DNA of 44,124 nt, from the NCBI RefSeq assembly GCF_011317445.1, contig NZ_JAAAPL010000011.1:1-44124 (forward strand), written 5' to 3'. Every line of letters begins with the position of its first letter. The first letter of the stretch is position 1. The stretch comes from Chelativorans multitrophicus (GTDB lineage Bacteria; Pseudomonadota; Alphaproteobacteria; Rhizobiales; Rhizobiaceae). Positions 15,404 through 24,511 of the stretch are shown piece by piece. Both the position numbers and the translations under genes were made by a program. The notes beneath the pieces are model-generated. The model saw nothing but the letters and a program-made list of their open reading frames with translations. It ran no database searches and had not been told where the DNA came from.

Positions 15404-16596
15404 TATTTCCTGCCCCAAGTGATGCGCAGCAGACCCTCGATCTCGGAATTTACAGCGTTGAGTGATTCCATCGCCCTGTCATAAGTGCCTCGCGTGAACT
15501 GAGAGCGCTCGACCTCATAGAGCGTCTGCTTGGTAACTCCCGCATCGGAAATCGCGGTGGACTTCAGCATATGGTTCTGGAGCATGCGATTTCCGAAAAT
15601 TGCCCGCATGAAGCCGGTCATCTGGCTTTGAGGACCGTCATTCGGCTCGTATCTGGTCACGAGATATCGCATCCAATCATAGCTGGTACGGCCTCCGGCT
15701 CTCTCGACGACGGCCATCATCTCGCTCGTCATCGCAAGAAACTGGCTCATCGACATCACATCGAGCATCTGGGGATGCACGGTGATCAGCGCTGACGTCG
15801 CCGCGCACAGAGCCGACATCGTCAGAAAACCAAGCTGCGGGGGACAATCGATGATCACGACATCATAAAGGCTCTCAATGTCGGCCAGCACTTCTCCGAT
15901 GCGCGCGAAGAACATCGATTCCGCCGACCCGGACGTAATCGCTCTCGGCGTCTCGTGCTCGAATTCCATCAGTTCGAGATTACCTGGTACGATATGAAGG
16001 TTCTGCGTGTAGGTGGCTCGAACGATCCCGGCGATGGGTACTGGCTCCTCGTAGCGGATTGCTCCGTAGAGGGTTTCGTCTTCGCCAACATCAAGCTCAG
16101 GCTGATGGCCAAAGAGTGCGGAGAGCGAGGCCTGCGGGTCGAGGTCGATGGCAAGCACGCGATAGCCGCGCAATGCCAAGTACTGGGCCAGATGCGCCGA
16201 TGTAGTCGTCTTCGCAGAACCGCCCTTGAAGTTCATGACGGCGACGACCTGCAGCTTCTCGCCAGGCCGCCTGATCGGAACATACTTCGGGGTTCCGTTC
16301 TTCTCATCGAGCGTTCGGCGGATGTTTTCCATGTCGGCGGGCGAGTAGATGCGGCGGCCGTTAGCCAGCGGCTCCGGACCGTTTCCTTCCGAAGCGACCT
16401 GCCGCAGGTAGCCCTCACCGATGCCAATATAGTACGCAGCTTCGGCCGGAGTGAAATGTCGGATCGTCTTTTGGGACGTCGGCGGAAATATCTTTTGCTG
16501 GTGCAGTTGGAGCTGGCGTGACAGCTCTAACGAATCTGCGGACAACAGCGACGGAAGGTGCTCCTGCTCCCTTCCTTGGTTGGTCGTCTGCAGCAT
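15403..16596 (-). CDS. repA: RepA, plasmid partition ATPase (ParA type)
   Basis: A 397-aa ParA-family ATPase. The N-terminal region has a MerR-like helix-turn-helix (FTPAEAAYYIGIGEGYLRQV), then the deviant Walker A NFKGGSAKTTTSAHLAQYLA, the A' motif LAIDLDPQASLSALFG and the Walker B YDVVIIDCPPQLGFLTMSAL. The ATG at 16596 is preferred because GAGGA lies six bases upstream; an upstream in-frame ATG at 16638 has no ribosome-binding site. It is the first gene of the operon and the RepA-RepB pair is expected to autoregulate from the promoter just upstream. Confidence 0.92.
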   Translation of the reverse strand: MLQTTNQGREQEHLPSLLSADSLELSRQLQLHQQKIFPPTSQKTIRHFTPAEAAYYIGIGEGYLRQVASEGNGPEPLANGRRIYSPADMENIRRTLDEKNGTPKYVPIRRPGEKLQVVAVMNFKGGSAKTTTSAHLAQYLALRGYRVLAIDLDPQASLSALFGHQPELDVGEDETLYGAIRYEEPVPIAGIVRATYTQNLHIVPGNLELMEFEHETPRAITSGSAESMFFARIGEVLADIESLYDVVIIDCPPQLGFLTMSALCAATSALITVHPQMLDVMSMSQFLAMTSEMMAVVERAGGRTSYDWMRYLVTRYEPNDGPQSQMTGFMRAIFGNRMLQNHMLKSTAISDAGVTKQTLYEVERSQFTRGTYDRAMESLNAVNSEIEGLLRITWGRK

Positions 16597-16714
16597 AGTG
16601 ATTCCTCGAACTGCGCTTCTGATTGGAATTTCATTCAATCTGCGCAGTTACAGTATGGCCCGATTCGTAAATAATTTACAAACGTTTAACCATGAGAGAA
16701 ATGGCCGCCCGAAA

Positions 16715-16738
16715 ACGAGTTGTCCGCGGACAACTCGT
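16715..16738. promoter_or_regulatory. parS: parS site upstream of repA
   Basis: A perfect 24-bp palindrome centred between 16726 and 16727, with the core GTTGTCCGCGGACAAC at 16719-16734. It lies about 120 bases upstream of the repA start, a usual place for a repABC centromere, and could also contribute to operon repression. Confidence 0.85.
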
Positions 16739-17391
16739 CATGGGTGCGAGAACGATTTGATCGCATGGCGATCCATCGTAACAACGCTGCCTCCAAGCGG
16801 CGCGGCCTCTAACTCAAGGCTCTCGCCGTTCGCTAAGGGGTCGGGTCGTTGTTCATGCCGGACCAGACGAGTGCCGTTGCCATATCCTTCGCGCTACGGA
16901 GCTCGGCGGATGGCTGTAACCACTCTTACTGCGTCACTGAGATCGCCCAGAAATTCCGGTCGGGCTTCCTCGGGATGGCGCATTTGGCGGTCGTGTATGC
17001 GATTGCGACATGAAGCCATACTGCACAATCCTGGGGCATCTTCTGTTGATCGGGGGGCCTGGGCCATCTCGATCACTCCGGACGAAGTTCGAACGCCACG
17101 CAACCGGCACCCGATCAGATTTTGCCTGCCACAGGCGATTTGGTGAACCAGCATATCGAGGAGTCGGGTGCAAGCAGGGCGGACGAGGCACCATCCAAAT
17201 CTTGCCCCAGTAAATCGTCTCGCGCTTGCCCGTGCGCAACTCCAGCCACGCGCTCTGTAGTCTAGTCTGCTCATCCGTCGAAATGCCGGAACTGACGATC
17301 AAGCGGCTGTCTGGTTAGGGGAGGGCGCCGGGGCATTCAGTCCGACTCGCGTACCGTTGGATAGCCGACCGGTTGTTAGCAACACTTGTGG
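16739..17391. other. Non-coding or degenerate stretch between repA and the 17392 gene
   Basis: I see no convincing gene. Minus-strand open frames between 16894 and 17302 lack recognisable motifs; the best stretch reads MIVSSGISTDEQTRLQSAW at the start but soon becomes proline- and arginine-rich. No RNA gene or strong terminator is evident. Confidence 0.4.
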
Positions 17392-18036
17392 CTACCACTT
17401 GGGATCAGGCCATTCCGCGTTTGCCCACAATGCCAGTTCTCCAGGAGATACCAGGTTCTTTTCTCCGCGCTGGAGACGGAGCGTGTAGTAGCTGTCGTAA
17501 AGCGGATCAAAGCTGGTCAGAAGATAGAGGAATCTCCGCTTTCGCTCTGCCTTCGTCCATGAACAAAAAATCGCGCCGCGGCTTCCAAGCATTTCGAACA
17601 CACTCGGTTGGGCTGGATCTATACGTTGCCACAGCGCAACCGCGTCTTTTCCTTGCTGCCCAAAATCTTCAAGAAGAGCCTGCTCGATGATTGTTTCCAG
17701 TGCGTAGGCAATGGCTTGGGTTTTGGCTGTATGGTCGAGATAGGCGAGCGAGGATCGCAGCATTCGTTGTTGAAGCAGGAGAACCGGCCACAGAATCCTT
17801 ACACCGTAACGGAGGCCTATCTCCTCGTAGTGCTCGGGCGCCTTGAGAATTTCGCGCTGCTGCTCGTATGCCTTGCGGACATCGTATGCGAGGCCAAGAA
17901 ACATCCCTTCCTTGTCACGAACGAGAGGCGAGCGCTCATTAACGTCGTGGACGACCTCGTGGAGCCAGCGAAGCGAGGTGTAGTCCCCGACCAGCAAGAT
18001 GCCAGCATGGTTCTTCAGCAGGCGATACGACAGCAA
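17392..18036 (-). CDS. Hypothetical protein (DUF6904-like)
   Basis: A 214-aa protein of unknown function. The start is probably the TTG at 18036, seven bases after GGAGG, giving MLSYRLLKNHAGILLVGDYT; the GTG at 18042 is too close to that site. The opening, including LHEVVHDVNERSPL, resembles what I remember of the DUF6904 group, but I cannot confirm it. The middle is helical (RILWPVLLLQQRMLRSSLAY) without transmembrane character. It sits just downstream of vapBC in the same orientation. Confidence 0.6.
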   Translation of the reverse strand: MLSYRLLKNHAGILLVGDYTSLRWLHEVVHDVNERSPLVRDKEGMFLGLAYDVRKAYEQQREILKAPEHYEEIGLRYGVRILWPVLLLQQRMLRSSLAYLDHTAKTQAIAYALETIIEQALLEDFGQQGKDAVALWQRIDPAQPSVFEMLGSRGAIFCSWTKAERKRRFLYLLTSFDPLYDSYYTLRLQRGEKNLVSPGELALWANAEWPDPKW

Positions 18037-18087
18037 TTCCACCCCTCCTTCTTGCAGTCCGCGTCGGATGTATTGCTCGCCGGCGGC

Positions 18088-18510
18088 TCACACGGACCAG
18101 GGGTCGAAGAGATCGATTCCGAAGCCTTCAAAATCCTTCGTGTTGCGGGTCGCCAGGGTGAGCTGTTTCACGGTCGCCGTTGCGGCGATCAAGCCATCCA
18201 TGGATGAAAGGCCGCGACCGCGCCGCTTCGCCAGAGCCATCAGATCGCCCCAGGCCAGAGCGATCGGCTCGTCAACATGGAGAACTCTTTGCTCGAAACG
18301 CTGTGGGAGATCCTGCGCCAGCCATTCGGCCAGAGTCTCCCGTTTCCGTCCCTCGTCCATGAGGGCAACACCACGCCGAATTTCGGCGATCGACACAACA
18401 CTGATGAAGGAGCGATCTTCATCAAGACTATCCAGCCATTCCAGGACGCGTGCGTCGGGAGCCGGCTTCGTCACTTCGGACAGGACATTGGTGTCGAGCA
18501 AAAGCCTCAT
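18088..18510 (-). CDS. vapC: VapC-like PIN-domain toxin
   Basis: A 140-aa PIN-domain ribonuclease, the toxin of a type II toxin-antitoxin pair. The first strand has the catalytic LLLDTNVLSEV, a middle acidic residue is in SIAEIRRGV, and the C-terminal acidic site is in SSMDGLIAATA followed by TRNTKDFEGFGI. The length is typical. The ATG at 18510 overlaps the antitoxin stop. All expected acidic residues are present, so it is probably active. Confidence 0.9.
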   Translation of the reverse strand: MRLLLDTNVLSEVTKPAPDARVLEWLDSLDEDRSFISVVSIAEIRRGVALMDEGRKRETLAEWLAQDLPQRFEQRVLHVDEPIALAWGDLMALAKRRGRGLSSMDGLIAATATVKQLTLATRNTKDFEGFGIDLFDPWSV

Positions 18511-18773
18511 AGCTGCACATCGCGCGGTTCGTCGCGGAGCCGCTCGATGTCAAGATCGGTGCCGCGCAACGGCGATTCCAGCAGGAATTCCGCAAGCGTG
18601 CCCTTGCGAGCGATCTTGCGCTGCCATTCCTCGGCTGAAACGACAACAACGCTCGGCTTTCCGTTGCGGGTGATCGTCTGTGGCGAAGATTGCGCGCGCT
18701 CGATCACTTCCGAAAGTCGGGCCTTTGCCCCGGCAACGGTCCACTTGGCATCCTGTTTATGCGAAGATAACAT
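18507..18773 (-). CDS. Phd/YefM-type antitoxin of the VapC-like toxin
   Basis: An 88-aa antitoxin. The N-terminal part (KWTVAGAKARLSEVIERAQ, then QTITRNGKPSVVVVSAEEW) matches Phd/YefM antitoxins, and the acidic/basic C-terminus (LDIERLRDEPRDVQL) would wrap the toxin. The ATG at 18773 is six bases after GGAGG; two upstream in-frame ATGs lack such a site. It is first in the pair and overlaps the toxin start by four bases, the usual arrangement for dose control. Confidence 0.88.
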   Translation of the reverse strand: MLSSHKQDAKWTVAGAKARLSEVIERAQSSPQTITRNGKPSVVVVSAEEWQRKIARKGTLAEFLLESPLRGTDLDIERLRDEPRDVQL

Positions 18774-18781
18774 TGTCGCCT

Positions 18782-18814
18782 CCATGACCATTCTGACTAC
18801 TATGACTATATAGG
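18782..18814 (-). promoter_or_regulatory. Operator/promoter of the toxin-antitoxin pair
   Basis: In transcript sense this reads TATATAGTCATAGTAGTCAG and then AATGGTCATGG, with three spaced AGTCA/GGTCA repeats next to a TATA-rich box. This fits autoregulation by the antitoxin-toxin complex. Confidence 0.45.
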
Positions 18815-18863
18815 ATCTGCGATATGGCTTGCAATAGGGGAGGGGAGAGGCTTTTTAGGCGCC

Positions 18864-19997
18864 TTACAGCCCGGACGCCTTGGTGAGATTGACACGAAAG
18901 CGGTCTCGGCGGCGCTGATATTTGCGGGTCATCTCCGCGCTCGCATGGCCGAGCTGCTTCTGCACGTAGCGCTCGTCAACCTCGGCCGAGGAGGCGAGGC
19001 CCGCACGCAGGGAATGGCCTGCGAACTTCTGCCCGCGCTCGCCTTCCGGCAGATCGCCGCGAACGCCGGCAGCGAGGGCGGCGCGCTTGACCAGACGCGC
19101 GACTTCCTGGTCTTTGAGCCGATCGGCGCCGACCGCCTTGCTCTGGCCGGTGACGCGTCTGAATACCGGGCCATGGGCGATGCGGGCAAACTTCATCCAG
19201 GTTTCAAGCGCGACGATCGGGCAGGTAGCGTCGGACGAGCCACGGCCGATCTCAACCTCGCGCCAGCCGGTCTTGCCCCGCAAGGAAACGAGCATGCCCT
19301 TGTCGAGGATCTCGATCCAGCCACGGCCGTCTTCGGTCTGATCACGCGCGACGTCCAGGCCGACGATTTCGGAGCGGCGCAAGCCACCGGCGAAGCCGAG
19401 CAGCAGCATGGCGCGGTCGCGCAGGCCGCGCAGCGAGCCGCGATCGAGTGTCTCGAGCATGGCGACGAGGTCGTCGCGCAGGATCGCTTCCTTCTGGCGG
19501 GGAGGGGAGGCGTGTTTGTTACGGATGCCGGCCATGACGGTCGCGATATGCCGATCCTTGCGGTCTAGCGGCTGGCCACGCTGCGAATAATTCCAGGTCA
19601 GCGAGGACAGGCGACGCTCGATCGTCGATACCGATTTCTTATCCCGTCCTGATGCTGAGGCCTGGGCGGTGATGTAGAGTCCGACCGTCTGTGGATCGGG
19701 CGGCATTAGCGAGAAACCCTGGCGGCGGCACCAGCTCGCAAAATGCTTCCAGTCGGACGCGTAGGCGCGGCGGGTGTTGGAGGAACTCGCCGCCTCGACA
19801 TAGCCGCGCGCGCGATCAGCCAAACCGTCCAGATGGCTTGGGATCTGGTTTTCTGCTCGGTGTGCTGCGGGCAGGGCAGGGGGGTTGGGCTTGTCGGAAC
19901 CGCTTTGCCGTTCCAGTTGCGTCGGACGGCACATCTCCTTCACGAGATCGACGATGTCGGGCAGATCATCCGCGGGCTGATGGACGGTATTGGTCAT
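18864..19997 (-). CDS. Tyrosine recombinase (phage integrase family)
   Basis: A ~377-aa site-specific recombinase. The N-terminal SAM-like domain includes SSSNTRRAYASDWKHFASWC. The catalytic domain shows FAGGLRRSEIVGLDV (first Arg), GHSLRAGLASSA (HxxR), QLGHASAEMTRKY (second His and the nucleophile Tyr). The start is uncertain: ATG at 19997 (MTNTVHQPADDLPDIV) or 20084; neither has a clear ribosome-binding site. It may resolve plasmid multimers or have moved an element; no att repeats were recognised next to it. Confidence 0.88.
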   Translation of the reverse strand: MTNTVHQPADDLPDIVDLVKEMCRPTQLERQSGSDKPNPPALPAAHRAENQIPSHLDGLADRARGYVEAASSSNTRRAYASDWKHFASWCRRQGFSLMPPDPQTVGLYITAQASASGRDKKSVSTIERRLSSLTWNYSQRGQPLDRKDRHIATVMAGIRNKHASPPRQKEAILRDDLVAMLETLDRGSLRGLRDRAMLLLGFAGGLRRSEIVGLDVARDQTEDGRGWIEILDKGMLVSLRGKTGWREVEIGRGSSDATCPIVALETWMKFARIAHGPVFRRVTGQSKAVGADRLKDQEVARLVKRAALAAGVRGDLPEGERGQKFAGHSLRAGLASSAEVDERYVQKQLGHASAEMTRKYQRRRDRFRVNLTKASGL

Positions 19998-20183
19998 AGT
20001 CGAGATTCTAGCGTGATTTGGCAGGCGAAGGCGAGGGGCGACGAACTCTGCGCTTCGGCCATCAAAGGCAGCTATCCGGGTCATTCGACGCGGCAGTTAT
20101 GTACGCCTTTAAGACACATATCGTTGACCGGGTGGGCGCCGTTCGACAATATGAGCCCGATGGTGAGATGAAAGGTGGCAATT

Positions 20184-20462
20184 ATGCCTCGGGCAGCGGT
20201 GGAAGCGAATGAGCGGATGAATCTCAGGGTGGCCGCGCGGCAGAAGGCGATGTTGATGCGGGCGGCGGCGCTTGTGCATTCGGATCTGACAGAGTTCGTC
20301 ACCCGCGCGGCTATGCGGGAGGCCGAAGCGGTGATCAAGGACGCCGAAAGAATAGAAGTCTCGGAGCGGGATTTTCTGCGCATTTTGGAACTGCTGGACA
20401 ATCCGCCGCCACCGAACGAAAAGCTCCGTGTTGCGATCGCCGCGTTGCCGCGGGACCGATGA
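20184..20462 (+). CDS. tacA: TacA-like antitoxin (DUF1778)
   Basis: A 92-aa antitoxin with a ribbon-helix-helix N-terminus (ERMNLRVAARQKAMLMRAAA) and the DUF1778 pattern (SDLTEFVTRAAMREAEAVI). The C-terminus is proline-rich and would bind the toxin. The ATG at 20184 has AAAGG about ten bases upstream. Its stop overlaps the start of the GNAT toxin gene. The antitoxin is intact although its toxin is broken. Confidence 0.85.
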   Translation: MPRAAVEANERMNLRVAARQKAMLMRAAALVHSDLTEFVTRAAMREAEAVIKDAERIEVSERDFLRILELLDNPPPPNEKLRVAIAALPRDR

Positions 20463-20999
20463 GCCTTCCTGCGTGGCATGAGGAGCCGATCTCCAAGGAG
20501 CACGATCGGGGCGGCTTCGATTGCGGCGATCCCGACATGAACGTGTTTCTCGCTCGCTATGCGCGTCAGAGCCATGAACAGAACGCCACAAAGACCTATT
20601 GCGCGATCGAAACGGCGCGGCCTGGGCACGTATTGGGATTCTATTCGATTGCCCCTCGGCTGTCGCCCACGCTGCCGTGCCGTCGCGGATACCGAAGGGG
20701 CTCGCGCGTCACGAGGTCCCAGGTTTTTTGTTGGCGCGGATTGCCACCGATAAATCGGTTGCGGGGGAGGGGCTTGGTGGACAGTTGTTGGTAGCCGCAG
20801 CCAGGCGGTGCCTTCGTCTGGTGGCGGGAGGGCGGCGGCATTCTCATGATCATCGACGCCAAGGGCGAACGCGCGGCCAGGTGGTACGAATCCTTTGGGG
20901 CCGAGCGCTTGCGCGACCAACCTGAAGGCCACGCTCCACGGCTGGTGCTCCACCTGACGACGTTCGCGACCGATCTGCGAGCTTCCGGCCATCTCTGAT
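20459..20999 (+). pseudogene. tacT: TacT-like GNAT toxin, two frameshifts
   Basis: TacT toxins acetylate aminoacyl-tRNAs. Three frames are needed here: the first gives EEPISKEHDRGGFDCGDPDM and VLGFYSIAP, the second VPSRIPKGLARHEVPGFLLA and DKSVAGEGLGGQLLVAAARR (the acetyl-CoA site), and the third ILMIIDAKGERAARWYESFG and LHLTTFATDLRASGHL. The breaks are at the CCCC run at 20652-20655 (one base short) and at about 20815-20835. Every family segment is present, so the breaks are recent or are sequence errors. Confidence 0.8.
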
Positions 21000-21387
21000 G
21001 GCCAACTATCCAGCGATTGCACTTTGGCGGTCACTGCGTCCGCAGATGGAGCATTGGCTAAGCACTGACGCGCGAAACGCCGGCACCCAATGCGTCTGCT
21101 GACGACAGCTTCGTATCCGGCCGTTGCGGAAACGACGAAAATGGGCTACACAGAAACAGTTGGTCCGCATGCGGGCTTGATTTGCGACGCACGAGCCGCG
21201 GCCGGTGACCGGACCAACGAAAAATCTCAAAAATCCGCTCGAAAAGCGCTCCGGCGAACGGGTTCCTGCGTACTTCCAAAAACGACCGATAATGCAATTT
21301 TATCGTTCCTTATAGGCATACTACAGCCACAGCGCTTTTTCCGCATTTTCGTTGTAAAAAGCGCCGCCATGATTCATCCTCCCTCGG
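21000..21387. other. Intergenic stretch before the DUF1403 gene
   Basis: No gene is supported here. The right end (about 21300-21385) is AT-richer and probably holds the promoter of the DUF1403-scpB pair, but no clean -35/-10 pair stands out. Confidence 0.4.
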
Positions 21388-22401
21388 ATGATTCTTCGGC
21401 CCAAACCTTTACCGTCTCGCCTTACCTCGCGCGGCGCCGCCGCGTCGGCCGCGCCGGGAGCGACGGTGCCAGCCTGGCTGCGCCGTGCTGTCCCGGATCC
21501 GCAAAGCCTTGCGGGAAAACAAGTCGAGGACGTCGCGCTCACCGCAGGCGCTGTCCTCGGCGCGCTCGATGCGGTGGTCCGCCGGCAGGAGCGCTGGGCC
21601 GGGGCCTGGCGGCAGCGACTGGCGCTTGCCGCCGCCGCGGTAACGGCACAGCAGGCCGCCCGAGTCGAGGATGAGGCGGCGCTGCGCGATGCCGCGCTGC
21701 TGACGAAGGCTGGTGACGATGTGGGCCCCGCGGGCCGCATGCTTTTGGCGTGGCGCCGGTTGGCCACTCTGCCGCCGGAGGACTTGCTGACGGGAAAAAA
21801 CCTCGGCGCAGTGCCCGAGGAGTTCGGCCACGCTTCTGACGGTGAGGCTATCAACGAGCTGCTGGGCGAGCTCCACCGGCTCTCCGCAGGCGGGATTGTC
21901 GAGATGGTGACTGGTGCCTTCACCGCCGCCGAGCAATACGGCGTAGGGCGCGCGGTCGGCGCCTGGCTCGCCGACGCTCTTGTCGCGCAGCGTCTGGGCT
22001 GGACCCATGCCGTGCCGCTGCTGGGCGCGGAGGTGAATGCAGGTCGCGGTGCCAGTCGTCCGCGCCGATTTGGAACCGCCATTTTGGCGGGCATGGAAGA
22101 TAAAGGCGCTCAGGTGAAGAGCCTGCTTGCCGCCCAGGCCCGTGCTGCGTTGCGCGCGGTTGATCTGTCCTCCGAACTCGGTCGCCGATCCGAGCGGCTG
22201 CTGGCGGTGGCGCCGAAGTTGCGGGCTCGGGCGTCCGATCTTGTCGTCGAAAGACTGTTGTCCGACGATGCGATTGTCGCGTCCGAGAACATCGCCGGTA
22301 TGAGCGACCGCGGCCTGCGTCGCCTGTTCGACCGGCTGGTGGAACTCGGCGTCGTGCGTGAGCTGTCCGGCCGACCAACCTTCCGCATCTACGGGCTGTA
22401 A
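21388..22401 (+). CDS. DUF1403-family protein
   Basis: A 337-aa protein of the DUF1403 family, found mainly in rhizobia and near integrative elements; its function is unknown. It is alanine-rich and helical, with LAGKQVEDVALTAGAVLGAL near residue 40, WLADALVAQRLGWTHAVPLL near 200, and a C-terminal winged-helix-like end (LRRLFDRLVELGVVRELSGR). The ATG at 21388 is used; it has no strong ribosome-binding site. scpB begins five bases after its stop, so the two are an operon. Confidence 0.8.
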   Translation: MILRPKPLPSRLTSRGAAASAAPGATVPAWLRRAVPDPQSLAGKQVEDVALTAGAVLGALDAVVRRQERWAGAWRQRLALAAAAVTAQQAARVEDEAALRDAALLTKAGDDVGPAGRMLLAWRRLATLPPEDLLTGKNLGAVPEEFGHASDGEAINELLGELHRLSAGGIVEMVTGAFTAAEQYGVGRAVGAWLADALVAQRLGWTHAVPLLGAEVNAGRGASRPRRFGTAILAGMEDKGAQVKSLLAAQARAALRAVDLSSELGRRSERLLAVAPKLRARASDLVVERLLSDDAIVASENIAGMSDRGLRRLFDRLVELGVVRELSGRPTFRIYGL

Positions 22402-22406
22402 AGACG

Positions 22407-23102
22407 ATGGCGGAGGCTGCGCGCAAACGACGGGGCAGGGCGGACGAAGATGCCCTGTTCGATCGCGAGCTGGATCACCTGCCGCCGGAAGCACGCTGGC
22501 GCGAATGGATGCAGCGGGTCGAGGCGACGATTTTTGCCGCCAGCGAACCGGTCGGGCGCGAGACGCTGGCAAAGATCGTCGGCAAAACCTGCAGCATTGA
22601 TCTGCTCATCGACGACATCCGCGAGGAACTGCGCGGCCGGCCTTATGATCTCGTTGCGGTCGCCGGTGGCTGGAAACACCTGACCCGGCCGGCCTATGCC
22701 GACGCCATCCGGACGGCCGTCGGTGGAGGTGAGAAGGCGACCAACCTGACGCAGTCCGAGGTGCTGGTGCTGATGTGCATCGGCTATTTCCAGCCGATCA
22801 CGCGCGGAGAGCTTTCTTCCTTCTTCGGCAAGGAAGTGTCGCGCGACCTGATCGGCCATCTGCGCGGCGCAAAGCTGATCGCGTCGGGACCGCGCAGCCC
22901 GACGCCGGGTGCTCCCTATACTTACGTCACGACAAAGGAGTTCCTGCTGGAGTTCGGGCTCGACACGCTGCGCGACCTGCCGGATTTTGAGGCGCTAGAG
23001 GACGCCGGGCTGTTGTCGAAGGAGAAGCTGCTGGCCGGAGACGTCATTTCGAACTTTGCCGGCAACGGCGAGTCGGAAATCGGCATGATGGCCGATGAAT
23101 AG
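22407..23102 (+). CDS. scpB: ScpB-like segregation and condensation protein
   Basis: A 231-aa homologue of ScpB, the winged-helix kleisin partner of SMC. Recognisable parts are RVEATIFAASEPVGRETLAK, LVAVAGGWKHLTRPAYADAI, LTQSEVLVLMCIGYFQPITR and APYTYVTTKEFLLEFGLDTL. Chromosomal ScpB normally pairs with ScpA; no scpA is nearby, and it instead follows DUF1403. It may be a plasmid-specific version acting with DUF1403 or the tyrosine recombinase; that link is inferred. Confidence 0.85.
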   Translation: MAEAARKRRGRADEDALFDRELDHLPPEARWREWMQRVEATIFAASEPVGRETLAKIVGKTCSIDLLIDDIREELRGRPYDLVAVAGGWKHLTRPAYADAIRTAVGGGEKATNLTQSEVLVLMCIGYFQPITRGELSSFFGKEVSRDLIGHLRGAKLIASGPRSPTPGAPYTYVTTKEFLLEFGLDTLRDLPDFEALEDAGLLSKEKLLAGDVISNFAGNGESEIGMMADE

Positions 23103-23398
23103 GTTGTGCGCGTATTAAGCTGCTTGCGCCGCTGCAGGTCACCTGCTCCAGCAGTGGCCTGCAGATGACTGTCTAAGCGCCCCGCTTTGACCTGTGGACA
23201 ATCTTTCATCATCGCCGACGTAGAGCTTTTAGATTCGCTGTAGTTGTTGCGGCACGGCTCCCAACGGTGCATCGATAATCCGGCAAGCTGCACGCACTGG
23301 AAGTCAAAGCTGCGTAGCCGTCAAACGTCCAGAGCAAAAAAGTTGACTTCCATTTTCTTCCAACGTAGGCTCCGTCAGCGTTGATCGGAGCATGAGTG

Positions 23399-24511
23399 AT
23401 GGACGGCAACAGCTTGGATTTTACGGCCATCCGCGGCGTGCAGGCTGGCAGCGCTTACTTTGTCATCATGGTCCCGCTGAAGGTCGTGCCACGGCTGTTC
23501 AAGTTCGACGACGAGGCTATGCCGGCTGAGTTGCGCGCACAACGGGTGTTGAACAGAGCGCGGGTCCCAGCGATCGCGGCCTACATCACCAACAACGCAT
23601 CAGAATATATTCTCTCGTCACTGTGCGCTTCGATCGACGGCGAGATCGAATTCGAACCGGCGGCGACGGAGGGTCCGTTGCGAGCTGTCGGAAAGTTGCG
23701 CATCGCCATGGCCGCGACAATCCTCATCAATGACGGCCAGCACCGGCGGGCGGCGATTGAAGAAGCGATCCGCGAACGACCGCTACTCGGCGATGAGACC
23801 ATCTCAGTGGTGGTGTTCGCCGATCGAGGTCTCAAGCGTTCGCAGCAGATGTTCGCGGACCTCAACATCCATGCGGTGCGGCCGACGAAGTCGATCAAGC
23901 TGCTCTACAACCATCGCGACGCGTTGGCGGCCCTTTCTCGCGACGTCGTCGCTGCCGTGCCGTTGTTTCGCGACTTCACTTGCTACGACAGCAGCAGCAT
24001 TTCCAACCGGTCGATCAAGCTGTTCACGCTTAGTAGCCTGCACCAGGCGACGGCCGAAGTGATCGGGAAAAGCGGCGCAGGCCAGGTGGAGCCTGACGAC
24101 AAGGACAAGGCCATCGCCTTTTGGACGGCAGTTATTGCCAACATGCCGGATTGGCAGCGGGTGGGAACGCGTGACGTCGCCTCCTACGAGCTGCGGCGAG
24201 ACTACATACACGCTCATGGCGTGGCGGTGCAGGCGATCGCGACGGCAGGCGCGCAGTTGATGAAGAGCGTGCCAAAGGCTTGGCCAGCGCGTCTGGCCAA
24301 GCTGCGCACCATTGACTGGTCGCGGGCCAATCGTGCGCTTTGGGACAATCGCGCCTTGGTCGCCGGCAAGGTGAACAAGTCGAAAAACAACGTAACCCTC
24401 GTGACCAATGTGGTTGTAACGGCTTTAGGCCTGCCGCTGTCCGCTGAAGCCCAGCGGATCGAGGACCTCTACGCACCCTCAACCGAGGCGCGGCTGAAGG
24501 TCGCAAGCTGA
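23399..24511 (+). CDS. dndB: DndB, regulator of DNA phosphorothioation
   Basis: A 370-aa DGQHR-domain protein, first gene of the dnd operon. DndB represses dnd transcription and tunes modification frequency. The hallmark ILINDGQHRRAAIEEAI is near residue 110; FADLNIHAVRPTKSIKLLYN follows. The ATG at 23399 has GGAG eight bases upstream; another ATG at 23392 is out of frame. Its stop overlaps the dndC start (TGATG). The ~296 bases upstream have no gene and should hold the operon promoter and any DndB operator. Confidence 0.88.
   Translation: MDGNSLDFTAIRGVQAGSAYFVIMVPLKVVPRLFKFDDEAMPAELRAQRVLNRARVPAIAAYITNNASEYILSSLCASIDGEIEFEPAATEGPLRAVGKLRIAMAATILINDGQHRRAAIEEAIRERPLLGDETISVVVFADRGLKRSQQMFADLNIHAVRPTKSIKLLYNHRDALAALSRDVVAAVPLFRDFTCYDSSSISNRSIKLFTLSSLHQATAEVIGKSGAGQVEPDDKDKAIAFWTAVIANMPDWQRVGTRDVASYELRRDYIHAHGVAVQAIATAGAQLMKSVPKAWPARLAKLRTIDWSRANRALWDNRALVAGKVNKSKNNVTLVTNVVVTALGLPLSAEAQRIEDLYAPSTEARLKVAS

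Noticed and set aside
16894-17302. Two overlapping minus-strand frames upstream of repA
   Set aside because: No family resemblance, no ribosome-binding site, and composition becomes random after the first 40 residues.
20081-21034. 317-codon minus-strand frame over tacAT
   Set aside because: Shadow of the antitoxin-toxin pair; no recognisable domain and low-complexity composition.
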